From: Cinnamomum chago
Taxonomy: Eukaryota; Streptophyta; Magnoliopsida; Laurales; Lauraceae
DNA: 64,000 nucleotides
Assembly (NCBI GenBank): GCA_038049695.1
Contig: CP142453.1
Coordinates: forward strand, 17,922,001-17,986,000
Direction: 5' to 3'
Shown here: in pieces, positions 1-9,949 of the stretch
Numbering within the stretch: position 1 is the first letter of the stretch
Layout of the letters: each line of letters opens with the position of its first letter
Notes under the pieces: model-generated
The model's input: the letters and a program-made list of their open reading frames with translations, nothing else
Databases searched by the model: none
Told to the model about the DNA's origin: nothing
Position numbers and translations under genes: made by a program

Positions 1-206
1 TTGGTTTTAAGTGTGTCTCCCAAGGATTGAAGACTAATCAAGTGATGAATTGTGTATTTGGGGTAAGCTTTCTACTTTCACCTTGTGTTTACTTGAGTTT
101 CTGTGGATTCGGGCTAGGAATTGGAATTGGAATTGGATTTTCTGATCAGCTGGGGGCTCATCTTCGTTGCGTCAATTCGTCTCCTGGACATTGGAGAGTG
201 TAGACA

Positions 207-1260
207 CATAGTTATTAAAATCGTACGATTCGTATCGTACACAAAACGATTCAAATCGTATCTTAGAATCAAAAACAGAAAAAAAATCGCACGATTCATA
301 CGATTTCTTTTTGTAGGAAGCCGAGGAGCCCATAACACCATAAATGCAACGTCTATTCCATGACATGCTTTCGTGGGGTAGAAGGCAGCTTGTGTCTTGA
401 AAAGAAGGAAAAGAAAAAAAAAAAACCTAAGATGCCCAGAGGAAGAAATCTTAGAGAAGGAGACTCATCTCATGAAGAGGCTTGGCCGTTTGGGTTTCAT
501 CTTCATCTCTGCATGCAATCAGAGTTTCAGATTCATGTTTGCCCAAAACCTTCCTTCATCCTCTCCATCGTGCATGTGGGAAAAGCTTTGAAGCAGAAGC
601 AGAGAAGCCATTCCAGTGGGTTGCCGTGCAGCGACCACCATTCCAGCGAGGAGCATATGGAGAATCATAGATTCAAGATGGAACCTACAGTTGCACCGCC
701 CCTTGCATGCAGCCGCATATTTTTTAAATCCCGCGTTCCAATATGATGAGAAATTTCATGCTGATTTTGAAGTTAAAAAGGGATTGTATGACACATTGAA
801 GCGATTTGTTCAAGATAGTAGAACTCGGATTCTTGTTGATGAACAAATTGACTATTTCAAGAGAAAGATTGGCATGTTCGGAAGAGAAACGGGGCACTGC
901 AACCCCCTGGAATGGCTTCTCTGCTTCTGCATCAAAGCTTTTCTCACATGCGCGATGGAGAGGATGGAGGAAAGTTTTGGGCAAACATGAATCTGAAACT
1001 CTGATTGCATGCAGAGATGAAGATGAAACCCAAACAACCAAGCCTCTTCATGAGATGAGTCTCCTTCTTTGAGATTTCTTTCTCTGGGCATCTGAGGTTT
1101 TCTTTTTTTCCTTCTTTTCAAGACACAATCTGCCTTCTAAAGTTCTACCCCACGAAAGCATGTCATGGAATAGACGTTGCATTTTTTTCTGTTTGCGATT
1201 CTAAGATATGATTTGAATCGTTTTGTGTACGATACGAATTGTACGATTTTAATAACTATG
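207..1260. mobile_element. Fold-back DNA element with hAT transposase fragment inside
   Basis: The two halves are long inverted copies. The left arm (207 to about 630) and the right arm (about 893 to 1260) match in reverse complement, starting from catagttattaaaatcgtac. The left arm carries about 60 extra bases near 285-345 that the right arm lacks. The interior, about 655-887, reads in frame like a plant hAT transposase (IIDSRW, LHRPLHAAAYFLNP, GLYDTLKRF, ILVDEQIDYFKRKIG). That block is a fragment only, with no complete catalytic or dimerisation region. No convincing target duplication was found at the ends. This is probably a non-autonomous element that picked up, or decayed from, hAT coding sequence. 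Arms seen directly; hAT identity from family knowledge. Confidence 0.75.
655..887 (+). pseudogene. hAT transposase fragment (DUF659-type region)
   Basis: About 77 codons are open in one frame and resemble the central part of plant hAT-family transposases (IIDSRWNLQLHRPLH, then AAAYFLNP, then a helical stretch ending KRKIGMFGRE). Both sides run straight into the inverted arms of the fold-back element, so no start, stop or flanking domain survives. It cannot make a working transposase. Confidence 0.7.
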
Positions 1261-1468
1261 AATTTACCCATATCCGAAAGGTATGATACTTAGTTCTTGA
1301 TATTACACTGGTGATTGTAGGTCAAATTTAGTGTTTCCTTCTAGTAGTTTTCTTACTTCTCGGCATTAAAAAAAAAAAAGAAATTAATGTCAAAATTGAT
1401 AATTTCCTCATCTCAAAAGCATATTGAAGAAGAAAATCAATACTCTGTACAAAACTCTTGATATGAGT

Positions 1469-1788
1469 TGTCAAAGCCTTGCCCAACTTAGCATGATATT
1501 GTTTGCTTTGGCCCACATGCACACGTGACGAATTCCCGGGCAGGTCACCCATCCCGATACTGCTCCCACCCAAGTGCGCTTAACTCCAAAGTTCTTATGG
1601 GATCTTGGACCGCACGGCTTTAAAATGTGTCATGTTGAGTTAAGACGAGGTTTGACTTATAAGCTTAGGCTCTGGAGTTGCCTACTTCTGATGTGGGACT
1701 CATGTAATTCTATACATTGCAAACCCAAGTGCTGGAGCCCAAAGGATACCTCAACAAACGCCCTTCTTCAGGGGGGTCACAATCGACA
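1469..1788 (-). mobile_element. Cassandra-like TRIM LTR carrying 5S rRNA-type sequence
   Basis: On the minus strand the segment starts TGTCGATTGTGA and ends GGCTTTGACA. It contains a block at about 1530-1605 that follows plant 5S rRNA (agaactttggagttaagcgc, then gggatgggtgacc). Just past the LTR end (1454-1468) is a degenerate copy of the tRNA-Met primer site TGGTATCAGAG. Cassandra elements are the known plant TRIMs with 5S sequence in their LTRs. No partner LTR was seen in the window, so this is a solo or broken copy. A second copy lies at 32197-32395. Confidence 0.65.
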
Positions 1789-1809
1789 CCCCCCCCCCCC
1801 CCCCCCCCC
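1789..1809 (+). repeat. Poly(C) tract of 21 bases
   Basis: An uninterrupted run of C abuts the end of the Cassandra-like LTR. It is followed by two imperfect copies of a roughly 55-base segment (aattttagataagtagtatc and aattttacataagcaatatc) at about 1815-1915. Confidence 0.9.
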
Positions 1810-1936
1810 AACTATAATTTTAGATAAGTAGTATCATGGTTAACTCAACACACCAATCCCTCCCTCCCTTAGAATTTTACATAAGCAATATCCTACTTAA
1901 CTCAAAACACCAATCGAGTGATGATATTGTCTCTTT

Positions 1937-2927
1937 CATGGTATTAAATATCGGCCGATATGAACCGGTATCGGCCCATACCGGTCCGATATTTTGGTGA
2001 TATATCGGTCTCGGTATTGCAGACCAAAATATCGGTCTATCTCGGCCGATATTTTGAAAATATCGGCTTAATCAATATATCAGCCGATATATCGGTCCAT
2101 CTCAGTCAAAATATCGGCAAAGATGGAATAATGGAAAAAAACCCTAAATTTTTCATTTTTTTTCCTCATTCTTCATCTCCACTCATCTCCTTAGAGCAAC
2201 CCCTCCTCCTTAGCTGATTTTCTTGCATATTTCCAACACTATTTCTTGAAAAAAAAATCATTTTATTTTGGTAAGAAAATCAACATACTCCCTTATTTTA
2301 ACTATTATGTATTCTTTAACAATCCATAGCGAAAAAATGATGATGATGATGATATCGAGTGTGGGCGACACTCCACTTGGAATTAGGCTGTCATGCTCAT
2401 CAATCTCTATCTCTCTAGTATGCCCTAATTTCAGGTAAACCATAAACCTTTTGATGTCCAAGTGCTTTTTGATTGATTTATCTCACTATCATGTTTCAGA
2501 TTTTAATATTTTATCTTCATGGTCTTGGATTTCACAACTTATTTTGATAATTGAGTTAGTATTAAATGATACTTGATATGTTATCTTTATTTTCTTATAT
2601 TTTACACTAATAAATTGATCATGAGCATCAATAATGGTTACATTATATGAAATACTGGAAAAGACGGCGAACTGCGACACAGACAGGACTCATAACTTAC
2701 GGTGACCGAGATTTTGATTTATTATTGTTACTAATGGAAAAAAATATTGTTTTCCAACATTTTCTAATATTCTGGATTTTTTGGATAATTTTGCGAATTT
2801 TTTTGGATTAAAAAAAAAATTCACACCGCGATGACTGCGGCGGACCGATATCCGCGACCGATACCGATATCATATTGGTTTTTCGGCCCGACCGATACCG
2901 CGACCGAGACCGAGATTTTAAACCATG
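1937..2927. mobile_element. Non-autonomous TIR element, CCGATA-rich ends, 8-bp TSD
   Basis: The ends are imperfect inverted repeats (catggtattaaatatcgg on the left, catggtttaaaatctcgg on the reverse of the right). They are flanked by a perfect 8-bp direct repeat, gtctcttt, at 1929-1936 and 2928-2935. The first 170 and last 110 bases are dense in CCGATA/TATCGG words and self-complementary; the middle is AT-rich with no coding frame. An 8-bp duplication fits a hAT-type non-autonomous element. Confidence 0.7.
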
Positions 2928-2935
2928 GTCTCTTT

Positions 2936-4619
2936 TGAAGATTTTTTAGTCTTCTTGTTGCATTCAATAAATAAGACCATGAGAGAAGCGATCAGAGTAT
3001 AGAAACTATAAACAAAATATAATACAGGATATTATCAAATATCAACCTAAATGTTATAGGCATTTGTCCCTGGCTATTGCTCAACTATATAGGGACGGAC
3101 AACATATGTGAGCGAGCACGTGTGAGTGAGAGGCCCCAGTGTAGCCAAAAAAAATTAAAAAAAAATCTTATAGTTATCCTATAATTTTCCTTTATTGATA
3201 TCACTATCTAACTTCAGCACTCAAAGGATATGCAAGTCTCCAAGCATCCTTAGTTTCTAGATCCTAAAACACAGAAAGACCTCCACTATGAAAAACAAAC
3301 AAACACTTCTACTCAGAAAAAAGGGGTCATTCAAGGTAAACCATATGAACACCAGAGCAATTAAAATTAGTCTGACATGGACAAGATTCATAGTCATCCA
3401 ATAAGTACCAATATGTGTAGGATTTACAAGCCAACTGTACGTGATTTAGTATTAATATTTAAACATAGGTCATAGAAAAATAAATATCAATAAAAATTGG
3501 ATTTTCTCTTTTTAAAACAATTGTTTGGAAATAATGTGATGGTTTCTCTATCATGAGCTTTCTTGCTGACCAAGAATTACATGGCAGTCAAACTTCCAAG
3601 GAAAATGGTTACTTATTGCACAGGTTCAAGTTTAAGAAACTACCAAAATATAAGGGGGAATAATGCAAGTTTATTACTGTCTACAAAATACTGGAATTTC
3701 AAAACATTGGACATTGGACATTGGACTTGGAAAAATAAAGCTAAAAATGTAATAAGAGGAGTATTTTCAAATGCTTCTAGCATTGTGACTTGTGAAACCT
3801 GTTTCGACTTTTATAGGCATTTTTGTTGTTAACCTTTATTCATTATATATATATATATATTTTAAGAGGTGTATAAGACTTCATCAGCTTCAAAACTATT
3901 TAAAATGAATTTTCACCAACGAAAAAAGGTAGTTGGAAAATGGAAATGTACTTATATTATAAGTATATCATAAAATAATCAAAATCTGTTTTTGTCTTCC
4001 TATTACAGAAGACACTTAATCTTAGAGCTGAAAGCTTCAATCTGGCACTGCTATTTGGTGTTGAAATGGATTATGATCATCAAAGTTCATGTTGAAATAC
4101 AGAGATAATAGGCCAGGAACAATAGAGACCTTGGACCCCTGAGGTGCATTAAAGATAAACATGAAAGGTCCTAGTTAAAGAAGAAGAGATTGAAGCTAGA
4201 TGGGGGCAGCATCTCAAAATCATTAGATATGAAATATTTAAGTTAAGTGAATCATGCATAAAAACCAAATCAAGCAATGGCCAATAGGATATGCAAAAAC
4301 AGAGTGAAGACAAGCCTAAGCTAAATAAAAAAATAGACCAGTAGGACTAGATTGTATGATTGTAGAAGTATGGATTTTAATATATAAAGTAAGAGTTGGT
4401 TCATTAAACACATTGTTACCAAATCTTAATTAGAAGTAGCATTCAAGATGAATGAACAAAGAGCAGTTTGGTCCCTTTCTACAAAACAAAGAACTGAGTA
4501 TTTTTAAAACTTCAAGAGTGTAATAGAGTAAGACGTATGACAAAAATAAATATCTCAGAGAACTGATTTGGGTTTATGATAGCCACATGTACTATAAAAA
4601 TCATTTTCGTTTTAAGATA
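2936..4619. other. AT-rich intergenic DNA, nothing recognised
   Basis: Apart from a short TA microsatellite at about 3846-3860, no coding frame, inverted repeat or RNA gene could be supported. The longest open frames are under 100 codons and resemble nothing known to me. Confidence 0.5.
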
Positions 4620-5420
4620 ACTCATGAAAAAGGTTGAGAGAGAAGGAGATTATATCGAGACTATACAAGACATGAAGGCCAGTGATGAGAGTGAGAACTG
4701 TTTATGGAGAGAAGACTAAGTTGTCTGTTTGATTTGGAATGCACAAAGGGTTTGCTTCAATGCATTATTTATTTGCTTGGTCATGGACAACATGACAACA
4801 GGATCCAAGATGAAGTTCCTATGGGAATATTGTTTGCAAATGATGTATTATTTATTATTCAGACAAGAAAGCAAGTATATGAAAAGCTACACCTTTGGAT
4901 GAAGGCTTCAAGTGAAATGGTTGAAAACTATAAAATCAAACAGAGAATACATTAAAGTGCAAATCTCCTAGGCCAGAGAGTAGGAAAAATCAAGGGGTTA
5001 AAACTGAAAATAACTTAGCCCCACAACGTGATAGTTCAATATCCAGGAGAAATACAGAACAAAATCGAAGGTTTAAGTTGATTATTGCAAATAAGATCAA
5101 CACAATATGGGCATAGTGGATACAAACTGGTGAAGTGTTGTGCAATCATCCAGTGCCACTTAAATTAAAGAGGCATTTTTTTTTTTACAAGGCATCGATT
5201 GAACCGACTTTGCTGTATGCAGTTAAATGTTGAGCAATGAACAAACAGCAATAAGCCATCGTACATGTGGCTGAAACGCATATGCTAGATAGATGCATAT
5301 AGTTATAAGGTATTGGGAATGAGTACATAAAAGCAAACCTATATGCAGCTCCAATCCAAGAGAAAGTCGAATAATGCTGTTGGAGACGGTTTTAGTGCAT
5401 AAAAGAACTACAAGAAACAG
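4620..5420 (+). pseudogene. Decayed RTE-type LINE reverse transcriptase
   Basis: Reading across several frames gives pieces of the plant LINE reverse transcriptase C-terminal half in the right order. RTVYGEKTK is followed by CLVMDNMTTRIQDEVP, then LFANDVLFIIQTRKQVYEKL (a degraded FADD catalytic box, here FAND), then GEVLCNHPVPLKLKR, then AAPIQEKVE. Stops and frameshifts separate the pieces and the second aspartate region is altered, so it is dead. The order and words match the family with MLFADDIVLI and GVLCDKRVP. No 5' half, target duplication or tail was found. Confidence 0.6.
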
Positions 5421-5900
5421 CTCATTGTATGAAGTGTTAAGCTTCTTATGAAAATTATGATATGGGGAGACTATTAAAGACCTTAAATGAAGTAGCAAGG
5501 AACAACAACGAACGTAGATTATGGAGTTCCAAAAACAAGAAAAAAAAACATCTTTAAATATGGTTAAGTGGAAAAAGAAGAACATACAAAGCTGACCCCA
5601 AAAAAATGGTCTAATTGGTCGATGATAATAGACATAATAGGCATATACAAACACACATTTAAGCCAATACTCACACTATTCCTTTCATATACGTGCACCC
5701 CCATCTTCTGTTGGGAAAATAAAATTATACCTCGATGGAGCTGTGGCATCAAAGCCAAAAGCTGTAATCTTCCCACCCATCTATCAACATATGTATATAA
5801 AACTTGATAGAAAAATTTACCAACCAAATCATACAAACAAGGGTTCATTCCACATCCAGATATCAAAAGCAACAGAAAAAAAATACACCCATAAACGGAT

Positions 5901-6340
5901 TCAGTTCCAGCTAATAACCATTGTAGCAAACGCCCTCTCGAACGACAAATCATACCCTTCAATGAAATCATCAAAGAAACAACCCCAACCGTTAGTTCGA
6001 ATGACCCAACAAGGATTGGAACCAATACGAACTATACCAGCTGGAATCCCCTTCATTCGAATTCGAAAAAGGAATTTAAAGAACAATCCAACAACCATCA
6101 GATCGAAGAAGTTATTGTGGGGCATAAACGAAGCATCAATGGAAAAAAAAAATTTGATCTTTGAAACGAATGTTCGATAAACCAATATCACCTTTTGAAA
6201 TCGATCGATTGATCTGTCTTTCGGAGCTTTTGATTCTTCGTTTTTTGGGTGAGATGGAAGCAAAAACGAATGAGCTGAGGAGCGGTGCACGAAAAGAAAC
6301 GAAATAAGATTAAGAGCTAATCTGAGTCGTCGCTTTTATA
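5901..6340 (-). promoter_or_regulatory. Putative minus-strand promoter and leader of an unknown transcript
   Basis: On the minus strand a TATA box (TATAAAAG at 6333-6340) is followed about 30 bases later by a CT-rich leader of the kind seen in plant 5' UTRs, with candidate splice donors downstream (for example AAAAG|GTGATA near 6190). An open frame of 129 codons (6290 to 5901) has no recognisable domain, so I do not call it a protein gene. It could be the first exon of a noncoding or truncated gene. Confidence 0.3.
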
Positions 6341-6525
6341 GAGGGGTAAAATTTTAAAGGCCCTGTTTTTCCTTTTAATTTTGAACAAGTCCCTCAGCTT
6401 TTAAAATTAAGTTTGAAAGAAGTACCCAAAGCTCACGGCACCATGTAGTAATAATGCTTGTTATTGTGGAGATGAATTTCACAAGATTCAATGGCTTCTC
6501 TTTCCCTATCCAATCCTAATCTAGA

Positions 6526-7003
6526 TGCAGGATGGCAGTGGATGGGTATGGTTTAAATGGGTCCCAACTAGCTTTTATTAAGTACGAGTTTGGTAGTGAG
6601 TTTGTCTGGGTTTCAAAGAGAGATGAATTTTTTAAAAATTGACCCATTTGGATTTGGGCCGATTTTGTTTGGTTTTTGTATCACAAATTCTAATAGGTAG
6701 TGGAAATTATCCCCATGGTTGTAAATTTGAAACCCATACCACACATGAGGGGTTTTTTTTTATATATCATTTTAAATTGAGTTTTTATTTTTCAAACATA
6801 CAGCCCAAACTGTATTAGTTAGAGGTGAGTTTGGCATCTCATACTATAAATCTGTCACAAGGCGGATTTGGGTTTGGGTTTGGGTTTGGGAATGAGAATA
6901 TGTCATTAATTAGGTTTGAGTTTGGAGCTGAGAATATGTCATTAATTAGGTTCGGGTCAGTCTAAACTTGAACACAACCTGACCCATTGCTATCCTTATA
7001 AAT
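6526..7003. mobile_element. Possible hAT-type MITE
   Basis: The left end reads aggatggcagtggatgggta and the reverse of the right end reads aaggatagcaatgggtcagg. These are imperfect inverted ends of the common plant TAGGGATGGCAATGGGT type, as at 40368-40835. The target duplication is not clean. The interior has a duplicated gagaatatgtcattaattag segment. Confidence 0.4.
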
Positions 7004-8729
7004 GATTGAGGCCTTTATTTTTGTTAAAAGATAGAGGCGTACCTGTTTAAAATTTATTAACTATTTAAAAAAAATGTCTCCCTCTTGTCTAGTCCTAGAA
7101 AAATGGGGCATGCAGGAAAATGTTTGGGCCTATCGAGGAGGCCCACTTATATGCATGACAATTGTAGAAGGCCAATGGGTGGAAAGGTGTGGACGCTGAT
7201 GATGAAAAACTTATATATGAGTCTGGTCCCATTATCCTAATCCTCAGTTTGAAGTAATTTGATTTTAAAGCTTCTACATTATGAAATCTTTTATGATGAA
7301 ACTCAATGGTAAATAATGTTGAGAAGAGCATAAAATTTAGGTTTGTGCTAATTTACAGAGGGATAGTACATATGCAAGGATTTGATTGACCACAGGTGGA
7401 TGCCCTAAAATCTGAGGAAGCAAAGGGGTGGTTTCCAAAGGTGATACAGTTTCCTTGGCGAAGTTTACTGTCTACAGTGATCACTGAAATACATGAAATC
7501 TTAGAGTTGGGTCCACTTTGAGACGTTCTCTGCAAGAGATTGGAGATTTTCATTCCACTGAGAGTTGGGCTCTGCTGATTTGTACAACACATGTGAATAT
7601 ATATTTTATATGCTATCAATTTAATGGCAGACTCAATGTCTGCTTTAGTGAAATTTTGCCGCATGGGACATTTATTTTAATTGATTTAGATTAAAATAGA
7701 ATATAACCATGTTCAAGAGAACAATACACTTACCACTTAATCAACCAATAATGATATCCAAAATATGTATTATCTTATAGCTCAAATTCCCCGCCTCTAA
7801 ATCTGAACCTTTTCATTCCCATGCCTCCCATAATTGTGATGCATCCATGCCGCTCCCACTGAAAGTGGACAAGTCCCCATGAAAAAGTTACAGTGCACCA
7901 TGGAACATTACTCTTGCATGTGTGTTGATAGGTATCTTATTTTTCTATTCTAACACTGTTGTTAATGGCTACAAATTCAGTATCTTATTTTTCTATTACA
8001 ACACTGTTGTTAATGGCTACAGATTCATCAATGGGACAGCCACTGGGCTGATACGAAGCAACCAAGCGAAGGCTGATAAAATTTACTGTGGAAAACGTGA
8101 CAAATAAATAAACCATATACACACACATCAACATAGGAATTGTACTTTCACCATCCACAAAGAGATCCAAAAGAGTTCTAAGATTACACATTTGTTTCAT
8201 AGTAATATGCACATGCTCATGTGGATGATGATTAGGAAAATGGGTCCTTATTTTTATAATGAAAGTTGAGTTTATATGTTGATAATGATACAAACTAGCA
8301 AAGCATGCGCGTGCTAAGTCCGGGCCCATAAATAAAAACACGTTCAATTTGTAGCTATTTTATGAGATATTAATTAATGAGAAAATAAATATAAGATAAA
8401 TAAATATAAAAATAAATATAAAACAAACAAATATACCATTTATTACAGTTCGAAGCATGGCACGGCACGATATTTATACAAAGATATATTACTTTTTATA
8501 TAAATTAGTATGAAACTTCAAGTCTTATGTAAATTAACATTTGCAAATTTGCATGTGGCTTCGTCTTTAGGAATTAGAATATGAGACCCACTTTAAAAAA
8601 GTTTATTGTACGTGGAGCCCATAAGTAATAAATCACTATAAGGATCCACTTTTAAAAATCACAAATATTAAGAATTTTTTAACCATAATAGATATATTAA
8701 AATTCTAAATCCACCTAAAGAATACCCAT
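7004..8729. other. Intergenic DNA with one short tandem duplication
   Basis: A roughly 48-base unit beginning gtatcttatttttctatt is repeated twice at 7931-8027. Otherwise nothing was recognised; minus-strand open frames of 78-120 codons look like chance. Confidence 0.5.
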
Positions 8730-8738
8730 TTTAACTTG

Positions 8739-8880
8739 GGGAAAAAAGCACTATACCTACCTGGACTTTGGCCGTTTTGCAGAGTGATCCCTGAACTTTG
8801 GTATTTGTGACTAAACCTACCTGTAGTTTAAGTTGGCATGCAAAATGGACGGATTCTGTTAGTATTAACAGTGTAGGTCG
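8739..8880 (+). repeat. MULE left terminal inverted repeat
   Basis: Pairs with 14705-14851. It begins gggaaaaaagcactatacct and contains two copies of the ctacctg(g/t)a motif about 60 bases apart (near 8757 and 8818), which the right end mirrors as acaggtagg. Such internal duplications could be transposase-binding sites. Similarity fades near 8880. Confidence 0.85.
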
Positions 8881-9013
8881 TATAAAATCTGTTTGGTGCA
8901 TACTGGCGCCAAGTTACTCTCCAAAAATGACATATTTGCCCCTGAATCAGCCTATAAAACATTGGAAACGTACCAGCCATGTTCTTAGTGAATTTTTTTC
9001 TTTCTTTCCAGCC

Positions 9014-9546
9014 ATGGCTTCCTCTCAAAACTCTCAAAACTCCTGCACCCATTGTTCTCGTGGCCAATACTCTCAACTTGATGGTGAAATTCGTTACTGT
9101 CACTGCGGGCATAGGGCTGCTTTGAGAACTTCTCGAACACAGCGCAACATGGGGAGGAGGTTTCTTGGCTGTGCTCTATATGGGGTTATGCTGTCAACTA
9201 TCTGATTGTTCTTCTTGATGTATGGTCAATAATGTTATTATTGATGTTATTTTGTTTCAATTTTTTTTTTCAGATCCAGCCAACGTGTGGATTTTTTGAA
9301 TGGGTTGATGGAGAAAATGATCAGGTACAAAAGCTATTGGATAAGATTGATGTGCTGGAGAAGGAAATGAAGACAGTTTGTCGAAGAGAAAAATGTTACC
9401 TACGTGTATTGCTGTGGACTTGGGCTGGAATTGTGTTTTTTTTTTTTCATGTGCTACCTAGTTGTGGCTTGGTTCCCTGTAGATGGGTTAGAATTACCAT
9501 AAGCATATGTATCAGTTGGAATATTTTAATGAAAATGGGTTGGTGA
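9014..9546 (+). CDS. zf-GRF domain protein with C-terminal membrane segment, carried in MULE
   Basis: Two exons (9014-9184 and 9274-9546) join in phase 0 to give 147 residues. The intron has GT at 9185 and a strong polypyrimidine-CAG acceptor. The protein starts MASSQNSQN and has the GRF zinc-finger pattern: C-x2-C near residue 12, CHCG near 31, then GRRFLGC and, across the splice, CGFFEWVD. The finger is followed by a short coiled-coil stretch (KLLDKIDVLEKEMK) and a hydrophobic probable transmembrane segment (LLWTWAGIVFFFFHVLP). GRF fingers are thought to bind single-stranded nucleic acid. The gene lies just inside the left TIR, opposite to the transposase, and could be a passenger gene or a helper. 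Start chosen as the first ATG before the finger. Confidence 0.75.
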
Positions 9547-9949
9547 AGTCTGCTTGTCCATGAATGCTTTGTTCACTCCTTATTTTGCTCTGAACTTTAA
9601 TCAACCTGCAATGAGAAAAGCATCATCATCCAAACACTCAATCCAGACAATTTAAAAGGTCATCTATGCTGCTCCAATCCATCATCATCATCCTAACAGT
9701 GAATCCAAACAATAAAAAATGGTCATCTATACTGCTCCAAACAGACATCATCACTCAAACAGTTTTTTGAAACAGTCATTGACAAACTACATCAGGTTTT
9801 CTTAAAACACCATCATCTCCCAAACAGTCTATACCGCCCCATAAACAAATTTATAACATCATCATGACAAAGTTTTTTAAAACAGAACCAAAATAAAATC
9901 TTACAATATCATCCAGACAAAGTTTTAAAATAGAATCAACATAACATCA

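Noticed and set aside
1530..1605. 5S rRNA gene
   Set aside because: Only part of the 5S sequence is present, with many changes, embedded in an LTR-like segment next to a primer site; not a functional gene.
5223..6025. Two overlapping minus-strand open frames of about 150 codons
   Set aside because: No family resemblance, overlap LINE debris and each other, AT-rich hydrophobic composition typical of chance frames.
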